Positions 35,516 to 50,968 of a DNA stretch of 64,000 nucleotides are shown piece by piece. The notes beneath the pieces are model-generated. The model did not search any database, had not been told where the DNA came from, and saw only the letters and a program-made list of their open reading frames with translations. The stretch is from assembly GCF_900090045.1 (NCBI RefSeq), contig NC_041783.1:620001-684000 (forward strand), written 5' to 3'. The stretch's first letter is position 1, and each line of letters opens with the position of its first letter. The DNA is from Plasmodium malariae (lineage: Eukaryota; Apicomplexa; Aconoidasida; Haemosporida; Plasmodiidae). Both the position numbers and the translations under genes were made by a program.

Positions 35516-36106
35516 GAAAGTAATTTCACTTTTGGGCATCTAATCTTGATCGATTTACTTTTTTGACTTTTCTTTTTATTTTTTTTCAGTTCTTTTTTTT
35601 CGACCCTTGTTTTTACCACATTTTTTTTTAGCATTTTACGCCTCTTTTTTTAACCCTTACTTTCAACCTTATTTTTTTATGTCCTTTTTTGTCCCCTCTT
35701 TTTTACCACATTTTTCATCCCTTTATTTCTTCATATCAATTAACCGTTTCATTTATGCATGTATACGAGTGAGCATAATGAATAGTATATGTGATAATTG
35801 TACATTTTCATTTTAGTGAAATTAAGATTTTACACTGGCAGGAGAAACATGCCTACGCGTATGCACGAATGCACTTGCCTATTTATGTGCGTTCTTAGCT
35901 TATTTGTAGGTACCCACGTACATACATACGTACATACGCAAACACACCCATATCCGCATAATCATATATATACCCATCCGTATTCCCTATCCGTATACCC
36001 TATCCGTATAACAATCCTTTTACGTACACATGTAGATAAAGGTACGTACATAAGCGTATGCACATTAGGGAAAAAAGTTCTTCACATTTCACTTTAAGTG
36101 CCATGA
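35219..36106. promoter_or_regulatory. Divergent intergenic region
   Basis: Separates the RAP gene (minus) from the next plus-strand gene. Contains CATACATA-type repeats (35290-35410), a 32-T tract (35481-35512) and TTTTTTACCACATTTTTC-like repeats. It should carry both promoters; no element is identifiable. Confidence 0.45.
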
Positions 36107-37246
36107 ATGAACAAAATGCTTTGCCAACAAAAAAACAAAAAAAATATAATTGATTTGAAAAAAAAGTTGAACAACACCTTAGTTGTTATTGGCCTAATAA
36201 TAGAAATGATACTTTCAGATGACAACATTTTAGAGATTGTGAGCATTAACGATATTTATAAAACGATATTTTATGTATTTAGAAGTAGATATAATTGTAT
36301 ATTAAATGAACTAGAATTGTGCGAAGAGAAGAACGAGGGCCTATTACAAAAGGGACACCTACTACAAAGCGAGGAAGATAAAGAAGTCGAAATGGTAAGG
36401 GGCTCTGAACTAGTAAGGGACGTCAATACGGTAAAAAATGTCCAAGTAATTAAAGATGCCCATGGGGTAAAAAATGCCCAAGTAATTAGAAACGTCCAAA
36501 TGGTAAAGGAAATTCGGTTAAAATTTTCTCAAATATTTTATAGTCCCCCCAAAAGGGGATCAGAATTAATGCCTATATCTAACTTAAGATGCATTAAACA
36601 TGCAATAGCAGGGTGTTTATATATGCATGGGAAAATAACAAGTTCCAAAATATCGTTAAGGAATGTCTTAAATAACATTGATTATAATATATATTTATTA
36701 AATAAGTGCGCATATACTACCAAATGTGTAATATCAAAAGAGGAGATTCAAAAATTTACTGTTCATATAAATCATTATGAACCTATTATTAAAGAAAATA
36801 TTTATCATGAAAAAGAAGAAAGTCTAAAAATGGAAAAACTTAGTTTATATATATTATCTTTTAAATTATCAAATAATATTTTCAAATATTCTCTACTGTA
36901 TGAATTAATGTTTATTACAAGGTCCCCATTTATAATAAATAAATTTCTTTTTTCAGTTTTTAATGATGTTATATGTATTCCAAATATAAAAGATAAATAT
37001 AACGATATTGACATTGTTATCTCTTGCATCCTATTTGTCAATCATTTTTTTTATCACATTAATAAACATTGTAAAATAGTCAGATCTCCGTATTTTATGC
37101 TAGTCAAAAAGATGTACCTTTCTCAAGTCGAAAAAATTGTTAACATATTTATTCTGCTAAATCCAGTTAATAATCATTTATCTCAAATGAAAAATATTAT
37201 TTCTCTTACCAAGAAAATTTGTAATTTGTACTCCTTTATCTATTAA
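36107..37246 (+). CDS. Conserved Plasmodium-type protein, unknown function
   Basis: Single exon, 379 residues; I do not recognise it. Residues 1-65 are helical with a Leu/Ile-rich stretch (LVVIGLIIEMIL). Around 100-135 is a short internal repeat of the form VKNVQVIKDAHG / VKNAQVIRNVQM. A conserved-looking segment with balanced composition (LMPISNLRCIKHAIAGCLYM) follows near 155-180. The rest (180-379) is rich in Ile, Asn, Tyr and Lys, apparently all-helical, with no catalytic motif and no clear signal peptide. The start is the first ATG in frame. Codon use looks like its neighbours, so it is probably a genuine core gene. Confidence 0.75.
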   Translation: MNKMLCQQKNKKNIIDLKKKLNNTLVVIGLIIEMILSDDNILEIVSINDIYKTIFYVFRSRYNCILNELELCEEKNEGLLQKGHLLQSEEDKEVEMVRGSELVRDVNTVKNVQVIKDAHGVKNAQVIRNVQMVKEIRLKFSQIFYSPPKRGSELMPISNLRCIKHAIAGCLYMHGKITSSKISLRNVLNNIDYNIYLLNKCAYTTKCVISKEEIQKFTVHINHYEPIIKENIYHEKEESLKMEKLSLYILSFKLSNNIFKYSLLYELMFITRSPFIINKFLFSVFNDVICIPNIKDKYNDIDIVISCILFVNHFFYHINKHCKIVRSPYFMLVKKMYLSQVEKIVNIFILLNPVNNHLSQMKNIISLTKKICNLYSFIY

Positions 37247-38273
37247 GGAATGTCTAATATGTTACAGGGAAAAAAAGGCTTATAATGACGTGAGCTCTCA
37301 GACGAGTCTTTTCATCGCCTCTTGTTCGTCCTTTTTAGTAGCTTCCCTTTTTTTTTCGTCACTTTTCGTCTTTTTTTTTTTTTTTTTTTATTGCTTGTTC
37401 GTATTTTTCTCTTATTCTTCTTCATATCCATTTTATTATCATTTTTGCCATTACTATTACAATTACTGTAACTATTTCTTTCTTTTTTTTTTTTTTTAGT
37501 TAATTTTGCAAATTTTGCGGACACACGCGTTGAGCAGCGTGTTATTTGCTTGATTATGTATTAATACACTAATTTGCTAATTTAATGATTTATTTGTTTA
37601 CTGATTTATTTGTTCATTGATTTATTTATTTCTTCACCTAATTATTTATCTGTATAACTACCTAGCTATTTATCATTATTATTATTTATTTTTTATTTTT
37701 TTTTTTTTTTTTTTTGTTACACCTGCCCATTTTGTAGCATTATAACCACATTAGACATGATATCTGCACATACTTGAAGTTCTCAAAAATTGACGCTTCA
37801 TTTTAATTAATTTAGTTCTTTTAGCTCAGTTTTAGTTTATTTTAGTTCATTTTGGTTTATCTCATCTTAACATATCTTGTTTTGTTTTATTTTATTTATT
37901 TATTATTATTTTTTTTTTTGGTTTTATCTTATCATCCTGAAGTATTATAACTCTACAAATAATTCTGAGGCAAAAAATATTTTCTAAAAGTAACTGCCTT
38001 TGTATTCTCCTTTTGTTAATGGTATATCCCTAAAAAGGGGAAACATTATTATGAATATTCCGTTTTACCATTCTAGAATAGGCTACTTATTTAACCAAAT
38101 TATCCATATCTCACATATGTATTTTCATTTATTATTACTTCCCATCATTTAGACATAATTATAAACATAATTTGTTAAACTATACAATTTTTTATTAAAA
38201 AACAAAATTTTTAATTAGTTAATTGTTCGCATAAAAAAGATATATAAATGGCTTAAAAAATAGCATAAAGGTG

Positions 38274-38305
<32 letters not shown>

Positions 38306-38614
38306 CAAATAGGCATGACAAATACACATTTTTATGTTACCCTATTTTTCCTTACACCCCTAGATATCAGTTTTGTTCCTTTTGGTTAAACGTTAATTAT
38401 ACTCTATACTATTTTGTACTGTATTATGCAATATATTTTTTTTTTTTTTTTTTATTCCTATATTACTCAGTCTTTTTGTTCAAACTCTGTAAATTTAATT
38501 TTCAATTTTTTATGTGAACAGCTAAGTTATAGTGGTGTAAATACATACACATGTAAGTGTGTAGGCGAGAAATTACTCTCTGTATACAATTTTTTCACTT
38601 TCCTAAGTTTGAAT
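37247..38614. other. Intergenic, no gene seen
   Basis: Pyrimidine-rich with poly(T) (37371-37389, 37697-37715) and poly(A) (38279-38305). TTTATTTGTTTACTGA-like degenerate repeats lie near 37580-37660. No supported exon. Confidence 0.5.
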
Positions 38615-39889
38615 ATGTTAAACTATAGTAACGATGGAAATATTAATGAATATAAAAAGGAAAAATTAAATTACTTAAAGAAACAGAAAGGGAAGGGGGA
38701 AAATAAGGAGAAGGAGGAAGAATATGAAAAAAGCGATGATTCGGATAAACAGATAATGGTTGTAAACAGAAAGATAAAATCCCAAATATTCTTCGAGCCG
38801 CATAATAAGAAAAACATAAAGGATATGAATAATAAGATGATAATTAAAAAAAAAAAGACGATTATTTGTCATGAACCAATTGGCGATTTTAAGCATAATA
38901 AAAGTAAGCAAATAGGGAATATGTTGACAAAAAATACTTCAAATCCCTCTAATTTTAAAAATGCAGAAAAAGTATTACAAAAAAGTCGTACCTCCTTAAT
39001 AGTTAAACAAAATAAAATCATGAACAAGTCAGGAATAAATGACAATATAAAAATGGAGGAGAATATCAGAAATAAAAACAACTTACAAAATAATGTTGAA
39101 GCGCATGATAAACAAGAAAACGATACCATAGGAAAAAAAACAGATGAGAGCGATAAATGCGTGGACTTACACTTTTCCAGTGAAATTATGAACAGTAAAT
39201 GTGCTAATTATTGCATCCTGGAGACAAACGCAATAGCTGATGCACATTCCGATAGAATAAAATATAATGACCCAAATGATATGACGGAAGGTAAAATAAT
39301 CGGTGATAAGGATGACAATAGTCATTATAATAAAGAAATAAATAAAATACAGAGCCACAATAGAGCCAATCAAAACGATAACTCAAATGACTTTTGTTCA
39401 TACGAAATAGCTAGCCAGTATGTATTACAAGAATGCAAAAAAACACGTAGAGAAGTATGTGAAGAAGTATACGACAAAGAACATGAAGAATGGTATGCAT
39501 ACACTAATGACAAAAAACAACATAACCATTATCATTACGACTACATTGATGAAAAGGTAGAGGAAAAAAGATTTCATATGAACAATAATTATATTTATAA
39601 GAAAAATAAAAATAATTATGTTGATAGGGAAAAAGAGTATACTTTTATAGACAAGACAAACGAAAACACCGATTCGGTCATAAAATATGAAGAATTCGAA
39701 TTAGACGAAATAAATAAGGAGTTAGAACAAATTGTTGAAGAAGAAAATCGTATACAAGAAAAATTAATTTATTTAACCAATAAAGAACTGGACATAGTTA
39801 TTAAAAGAAGGCAACGAGCGCATAATATATATCTTAATAAAATGGAGAATAGTTGCAAAAAGGATTGCTCCGACGAATATACGTGTTGA
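38615..39889 (+). CDS. Charged coiled-coil protein, unknown function
   Basis: Single long exon, 424 residues from the ATG at 38615. The frame is open upstream to 38426, but that part encodes a poly(T)-derived Phe run and is more likely 5' UTR. The protein is very hydrophilic: a Lys/Glu-rich start, an Asn/Lys-rich middle, then a C-terminal stretch (about 360-410) with heptad-like Glu/Leu/Ile spacing (EFELDEINKELEQIVEEENR) typical of a coiled coil. I see no enzyme motif, signal peptide or membrane segment. It could be a scaffold or cytoskeletal protein, but that is a guess. A further downstream exon cannot be ruled out, since strong splice sites occur at 40174-40241. Confidence 0.72.
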   Translation: MLNYSNDGNINEYKKEKLNYLKKQKGKGENKEKEEEYEKSDDSDKQIMVVNRKIKSQIFFEPHNKKNIKDMNNKMIIKKKKTIICHEPIGDFKHNKSKQIGNMLTKNTSNPSNFKNAEKVLQKSRTSLIVKQNKIMNKSGINDNIKMEENIRNKNNLQNNVEAHDKQENDTIGKKTDESDKCVDLHFSSEIMNSKCANYCILETNAIADAHSDRIKYNDPNDMTEGKIIGDKDDNSHYNKEINKIQSHNRANQNDNSNDFCSYEIASQYVLQECKKTRREVCEEVYDKEHEEWYAYTNDKKQHNHYHYDYIDEKVEEKRFHMNNNYIYKKNKNNYVDREKEYTFIDKTNENTDSVIKYEEFELDEINKELEQIVEEENRIQEKLIYLTNKELDIVIKRRQRAHNIYLNKMENSCKKDCSDEYTC

Positions 39890-40068
39890 TATTGCACAAT
39901 TATAATAACGAAGAAAGTAAATTTAGGAGAAAAAAACAAAAAATTAAAGCTATCCAAATAACTGGTAACCATATGAAAAAAAAAAAAAAAAATTTCTCTT
40001 TTTAATATTGTTAAATAATTATAGTTAATTTCCTGGTTATATGTTTTTATTTTTCTGTCTTATATAAA

Positions 40069-40525
40069 ATGTTCAACAGAATTGTAAGGTAGCTATATTA
40101 TATTGAGGAAGTTTGTAAAAAATCTTAAAAGTTGAAAACTTTCTAATCTGCTTCTGTTTTTTTTTATTTTCAGTTTATACCATTATTTAATGTCATAAAT
40201 GAGGGAAACTCTATAGTCATTAATCCATGTATAAAAATATCGTAAGTAAAAAGTATGTATGTAACTGAACTTATGTAAGTATGTAAGTGCGTATGCATGT
40301 GCATATATAAGCAGATGCACCAGCTACCATGTGCGCTTGTGCGAGTACACACACAGAATATTTAGCTCATAGTAGAATCTAAATAAATACATATTTACAC
40401 TGATTAATATACTTTTCCTCTTCTTTTATGAATCCAAATTACCGCACTTCAATTTCTTTCCTTTCCCATTTTTTCAAAATTTTTACAGAATCTGCATATA
40501 TCATATACTAATTCAAACGTTATAA
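40069..40525 (+). CDS. Candidate three-exon small gene, about 39 residues (speculative)
   Basis: Exons 40069-40083 (MFNRI), 40174-40241 and 40489-40525 join with matching phases. All four splice sites look good: donors GTAAGG and GTAAGT, acceptors TTTATTTTCAG and TTTTTACAG after pyrimidine tracts. The middle exon reads FIPLFNVINEGNSIVINPC and onward with no stop in 22 codons. The product would be hydrophobic at its end (ICIYHILIQTL). Alternatively the last two exons belong to the 3' end of the gene upstream, though no phase-matched donor there is convincing. No homologue is recognised. Confidence 0.32.
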
Positions 40526-40574
40526 AAGTAACGTCAAAAAAAAAAAAAGTTCTCTATGTAATATGTATTTTCTT

Positions 40575-40605
<31 letters not shown>

Positions 40606-41987
40606 GCTTCAGTTAATTTCCATAATTTTTTGATGATAAACTTTTTTTTTAATTTTATATATAATAAATATTCATGTGTCGATATATTTTCTTTTTTTGA
40701 TGTTACTTTTGTAAAGTTTTTTTACATTTTTAATTATACATATCAACAAAAAAGAAACAAATAATAAAAAAAATATCGAGTTCTGAATGAGGTACGCATA
40801 TGTATACGCATATACATATGTATATGCGTATACATAATTTGTATAAACATATTTTTTATGAAAGTACTGTTTGAAGGAATAAACACTTAAAAATTACAAT
40901 GAACAAATGTACGAATTACCTCATTATTGCTATATTGTTATACTTCGGTTTTATACAATTTTAAAATAATTTAAAATAATGACGTTCTGTAAAAAATATG
41001 TAAATAAAATATTACTCAGAAGATAATTATAGCAAAGTTTATATCGCAAAAATACGTACTCTATATATATATGTATATGTATTTTATAATTGGTATTATA
41101 TATTTTTTTTTTTTTTTGCAATATATTCAAGATGATATAAATAGCTTGCATGTATGTACAATTTTTACCAAGAAAATTTTAAATGCAGTTTTTGTTTGAA
41201 TGTTAATTGTTGCCAGATATTAACTCACCATTTTTAACAGAACATACATATATATCAAGTAATATATACAAAAATAATTAAAAAAGAGGAAAGAATAATT
41301 TTAAAAATGCAAAATATGTATAAATAACGAAACGCAAGGCCGTATATATTTTGGAAGACAGTTATTAGGAAAAAATAAAAAATGAAATATTTATTTTATA
41401 TGAAATTATTCAAATAAATGAATAGCACTGATAATCAATTTTATAACAAAAAAAGGATAATTTTAAAATTCATTGTACTTTCAGTGTATAAACTGCATAT
41501 ATATATATATGTATACACACATTTTTATGTACGTTTGAAGCTTAAAAATGCAATTACTTTTTAACTTCACGTATATGTATAAAAAATGAGAGGTTAAAAT
41601 GTTTCCTCATTTTATGAACTAGTAATTGTAAAAAACTTAGGGATGCTAATATAAATAAGTATATTATAAAACATATATATGCGTAAGAAATAGATTAGCA
41701 TTTAGTTCTAAATATAGTGTTCATGTTTTTATAAATGCATATGTACATACATACATAACACATTCATAATTGTTAATACCCTACCGCGAATATACGCGTG
41801 TTCATCCTATACATATAACTTACAAGCTTTTCGTTTCATCGCTTTTCTTATACTACTTTACATATTGTTAATTCTGAGTATTTTATTTTCCTCTTCATAC
41901 TGTACTTATATCTATGCCATTATTTTTGATATTATTGTAAGGGCACATTGCCTTATTTTGCAACATTTTTAATTATTCCATCTTATT

Positions 41988-42167
41988 TATTCGTTTTATT
42001 TATTCATTTTATATATTCGTTTTATCTATTCATTTTATCTATTCGTTTTATCTATTCGTTTTATCTATTCGTTTTATCTATTCGTTTTATCTATTCGTTT
42101 TATCTATTCGTTTTATCTATTCGTTTTATCTATTCGTTTTATATATTCGTTTTATCTATTCATTTTA
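41988..42167. repeat. 13-bp minisatellite, ATTCGTTTTATCT
   Basis: About thirteen tandem copies, the central ones identical and the outer ones changed to ATTCATTTTATCT or ATTCGTTTTATAT. Because 13 is not a multiple of 3 the translated pattern cycles through all frames, giving a false membrane-like frame. Confidence 0.92.
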
Positions 42168-42544
42168 TTTTCTTTTCTTCGAACGAACTTGTTTCAATAC
42201 ACATCTGTTTAAATCATTTTTTTTTATTTTTTTTATGAAAGTGAGGTAATTAACATAGTCGTCATTCAAAAAATTATAATGACCCGGTTGAATGCTAATC
42301 CAGCAGAACGAAAAATTCAATAAAACCCAAGAACATTTCATTTATATATACATTTATGCATATTGAAGAAGTAAAAAAAAGAAAATAATAACCCTTTCCA
42401 TTTTACTTCATGTCAAGATGTATTTGAAAATATAAACATATGAAATGAATGAAAAGAACAAGAGAGGGAAATCAATCCGTTAATTGTGGTACTTCAGGTA
42501 TATATAAAAAATAGTTATATTATACGAATCTAATTATGTGTAAA

Positions 42545-42575
<31 letters not shown>

Positions 42576-42906
42576 TTTATACATATGTGTATGTAATTAT
42601 ATATTGTTGTGTAGTGCATTCCTAATTTGTTTTAGTGTTACACGTATATAATGATAGTTTCTTTTTTTTCTTTTTCTCTTCTTTCACCCATATATACATT
42701 TTCCTTTTTCATATTAACCTTTTAAATGTTTATACATAGGTGTACAGTAGTCATACATGGTTACACATAGGTATATCCAGTAATACATAGACATGTGTAG
42801 TTACAAATACGTATTAATAAGTACGCATAATTGCTTATAAGTACATCTAAGTATTAATGAGTACATTTAAGTGCTTATAAGGACGTACAAGTTTGCATAA
42901 GCACGT

Positions 42907-42915
<9 letters not shown>

Positions 42916-42948
<33 letters not shown>
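42916..42948. repeat. (AT)n microsatellite
   Basis: Uninterrupted AT dinucleotide run followed by poly(A), about 210 bases upstream of the CLK3 start codon. Confidence 0.9.
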
Positions 42949-42953
<5 letters not shown>

Positions 42954-43161
42954 AAAAGTACACAATAGTATAAGAAATCACACATATGTACACGTAATTT
43001 TTTTCTTCTAAACAATTTTGATAAAAAGAAAAGAAAAAAAAAAAAAAAAAAAACAGATGACGCATTAAACGATTCGAATAATAGAGAATAAAGTTGTGCA
43101 GAAAAAATATTAAGAAATTTATCCAAAAAAAAATTGAAATCTATTTAATATTAGATCAAAT

Positions 43162-47457
<4,296 letters not shown>

Positions 47458-47683
47458 AATTCGAAAAATGATATATCACTTTTTATAGGCAAGGAACGCG
47501 CACATTTAGTATATCCATTTATGGATGTACCATATTACTAGTGTACGCGTGTAGGTGTTTGTGTATATAGTTGTTCATGTGTAGGCGCACATATTCATTT
47601 TTCTTTATTTTTTTTTACCGAATTTTTGAAGAAATTAGTTTTTATTTTTTTTATTTTTTTTTTTTTCTGCTAATATTTATTAT

Positions 47684-50634
47684 TCATTTCTTATATTTAA
47701 TATGTCTTAATTTTTTTGTTGAAAGAACATCAATTATAGTAGATGGGTTTTTATGTCCAAACGCTATCTCATAAATTGCGCTGAATAAAGGAAATTCTTT
47801 TTTTAATTTGTGCTGCTCCAAAACATTATATACTTCTTTTGCCGTGTATATTCCCTGCAGTGTGCAATATGAGAATAAATATATCACACGTCATACAATA
47901 TACATACATATCATACCATAGCAGTGTAATGAATGTATAATTATAAATAACATAAAATTTTCATAAAAGAGTCAAGTAAAAATAAATCTAACGGTATAGG
48001 CAAAAAAGTGAAACGTTCAAAATTTTGAAAATACGGAATATATTAAAATGCTAAAAATTTAAAACATATTTGCTAATCTTTTTTTTTTTTTTTTCTTTTT
48101 TTGCCATTCTGTTGTATGTCCTTTCTTTCTATGTAATTATACCTGAAGTTTTTGCCCGTTTAATAGTTCAACTTCAATACGTTCCCACGAATCTTTCCCA
48201 TTTCGTATGACAAACTCTCTTGCACATTTTAAGTTTCGTCCACCAAGGCAAGTTGTGATAAGATCAGCTAAACCGCAGCTATCTAGAAATGTATCCTTAA
48301 ATAAGTTGCGCAGCAAAAATAGAAAACAAATAAATTAAATAGAGGAGCAGATAAACAAGCATGGTTAAATAGTTTTAGTCCTGCTGCAGAGAGTTTGGGC
48401 CATAATTAATACAATTAATGTATTTCTACATGCACACTTTTACAAGCCTGCATATATGCATATATATATACGTATATGTACATTATTTTTTCCCCCCCCT
48501 TACGTCTAGAACATCTGGAAAAAATAATTTAGCGAATTTTTTCATCTCGTCTAGCCCAATTCTGATAATAGCAGATTTTGTGTTATAACTATTCATGAAA
48601 GCATCTAAAAATCCAACGCCTAAAGCTACGACATTTTTTAGCGCTCCGCATGTCTGCAAGGTCAAGTAGAGTTATCATATAGAAACGCACTTGCACGTTG
48701 ATAAATATATGTAAGCATACGTGTGTATACGTATGTATGCATGGATGTAAGTATGCAAATACATGTATTTATATATTCGTATATTTGTATGTAGTTCTAT
48801 GGCTACCTCCACCCCCGGTTTGTCTTGTATGCAGTTAATTTTGAAGTACGTTCTGTCAAATAACTCTTGCCATATTTCAACCGTTTCAATATTTTCAAAC
48901 CCTATTGTACTTTCGCTAAAATTTTCCCTTGACAATTCCTGATATAAATAATTGTTATGTTTTTTTTTCTGACATGTTCATACGCATTTATATGAAAATA
49001 TATTTCTTAAATGATTAAAGCAAATTTCTTTTTTTGTATGAAGTATGCATAAGTACAGATAGGTGCTTACAACCAAAAAGCAGGAACATATTACGTACAT
49101 TCTTATTATATATGTGTATATACGTGCATATGTGAATATTTTCTTGATCTACAAAGTTTGCTAAAAATATTTATGCACTTTATTATTTTTTTATTTTATT
49201 TTTTTTCTTTTTCATTTCTTATATTTCATTTTAAACATTAGATCACGAACTTCTGCGATGTTTGATCCTGACAACGCGGAGCATTCAATATTTAATTTTT
49301 TTTGAATAATGTCTGATAGTAACATAGGTTTCGAGTTATTTATTTGTATTCCTTTCATTAAACTTATTGCTTTTGCTTGTTTTTTAAGGTTTTTGTTTTT
49401 CGTTATTTCGTTTAATATGTTCTGTAGATATACATGAATAGAGTGGTGGGAAAAAAAAAAAAAAAAGTGTTAATTTTGTGTATGCTTATGGGGAGTCCTT
49501 ATTTAATCCTACATTACAGAATAATAAGCATGTTTCATGTAATACGATTCTACACCTTTATTTTTCTTATAATTACTTCTAAATACTGATGAGGAACAAC
49601 AAAAACAAGCAAATCTGCGTCTTCTATCACATCTTTCATGTCAGAAACAGCAACAATGTTATCTGGTAATTTCATTCCCTTCATGTATTTTACATTTTCT
49701 TTTTTTTCATTTATGATACTACTTAACTTTTCATTATCCACAATTTCCTCGTTCACGTATATCCTAACCTACGTTTCGAATAAATGAAAAAAAAAAAAAA
49801 AAAAAAATATGGTGCGGTTACAATGATATGGATATGTATTGAGCTATACAAGCCTTTTCATTATTCTCTTTTTAAGTTCTTAATTTTTCAGTTTTTTTAT
49901 TTCTTTCGTTTTCGTATTTTTTACAAGTGGGTGAAAGATTTTTGAATTCTGGGTATTTTCACTGACAATCTTTGATATGACTGTTCCCCAACTGCCACTA
50001 CCAATAATAGATACCTTGCAGGAACAGCAACAAATAGGAAGGTAACAGAAAAAGGATAAAAAATAAAGTAAAACAAAACAGTGAAAAATAGTGCAAAATA
50101 GCACAAAATAGTGCAAAATAGCACAAAATAGTGCAAAATAGCACAAAATAGTACAAAATAGCATAAAATAGTACAAAATAGCACAAAATAGCACAAAATA
50201 GTACAAAATAGCACAAAATAGTACAAAATAGCACAAAATAATACAAAATAAAATATAGCAAAGTAAAAGACAGACAAAGAGGACGCACGAATGGAAAAAA
50301 AAATACGTATTATTATCTACTTCAAAACAATGAAAGGAAAAAATATTTGTCTCAAACGCAAATATACATGCATTCCAAAAAAACTTTTATTCATTACATG
50401 TGAACCTTGTAATTTTGTGAAGAACATTATGCATATTTGTAATGAAAGGTGTTCACCATATATTTTTTTTTACTTTATTTTTTTTTTTTTTTTTCTTTTT
50501 CATACCTTTAAAGGTATATTACTTTTAACATTTCCGATTAACGTGGTTTTATGGCCATTCAGTGTTTGGTTGCCTGAAAAGCATGTAACTAAGTGAGAAA
50601 AAAGGGTGACATAAAGAGCGTAATTTTTCAGCAT
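47684..50634 (-). CDS. NAD-dependent glycerol-3-phosphate dehydrogenase, probably apicoplast, 8 exons
   Basis: Exons, minus strand: 50634-50506, 50014-49925, 49768-49556, 49421-49251, 48938-48807, 48653-48504, 48295-48143, 47854-47684; all junctions are phase 0, giving 402 residues. The Rossmann motif is GSGSWGT (48-54). SLMKG (Lys167) and CGALKN (Lys251) carry the substrate and catalytic lysines. [16 protein letters not shown] and TTCLGGRN are family blocks. It reduces dihydroxyacetone phosphate to glycerol-3-phosphate. Exon 1 encodes a 43-residue leader ([20 protein letters not shown], then basic/polar) that looks like a signal peptide plus short transit region, which would fit apicoplast import; a liver-stage apicoplast G3PDH is known in rodent malaria. 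Convergent with CLK3, with only 226 bases between stops. Exon 4 uses an unusual GTTCGT donor. Confidence 0.93.
50079..50262. repeat. 10-bp minisatellite in intron 1 of the G3PDH gene
   Basis: About eighteen units of CAAAATAGCA / CAAAATAGTG / CAAAATAGTA alternating in a 20-base higher-order pattern. Read on the minus strand it gives false Phe/Tyr/Leu/Cys frames of about 100 codons. Confidence 0.9.
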
Positions 50635-50867
50635 TTTCCTTTGTTATCTTAATTGTTCTATTTGTTTATTTGTTTATTTGTTTATTCGTTCACTTATTTA
50701 TGTATGTATTTATTATTTTTGTTTATTTATTTATTATTATTATTTACTTAAGTAGTAATAAAAATAACAGTACAAAAATTGGTTTGTAAATTTTAAGTGA
50801 GATATGTCCCAACATATGCATCATCTATATGTGCAATTGTAAAAACTACATTCCTGTTAAGTGATAA

Positions 50868-50898
<31 letters not shown>

Positions 50899-50929
50899 GT
50901 AAAATAATAGTGTTAATTTTTAAATGTTC

Positions 50930-50968
<39 letters not shown>

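Larger units (their letters stand above)
40526..43161. other. Intergenic region, 2.6 kb, upstream of CLK3
   Basis: Poly(T) (40579-40604), (AT)n, a 13-bp minisatellite (41988-42167), poly(T) at 42548-42568 and an (AT)n run at 42916-42948. No supported exon. The proximal part should hold the CLK3 promoter. Confidence 0.5.

Noticed and set aside
42900..43126. Minus-strand frame over (AT)n upstream of CLK3
   Set aside because: Made of Ile-Tyr repeats from the microsatellite; no motif.
49880..50288. Three overlapping minus-strand frames of Phe/Cys/Leu/Tyr, about 100-118 codons
   Set aside because: Repeat translations of the intron minisatellite; only the small GSGSWGT exon within them is real.
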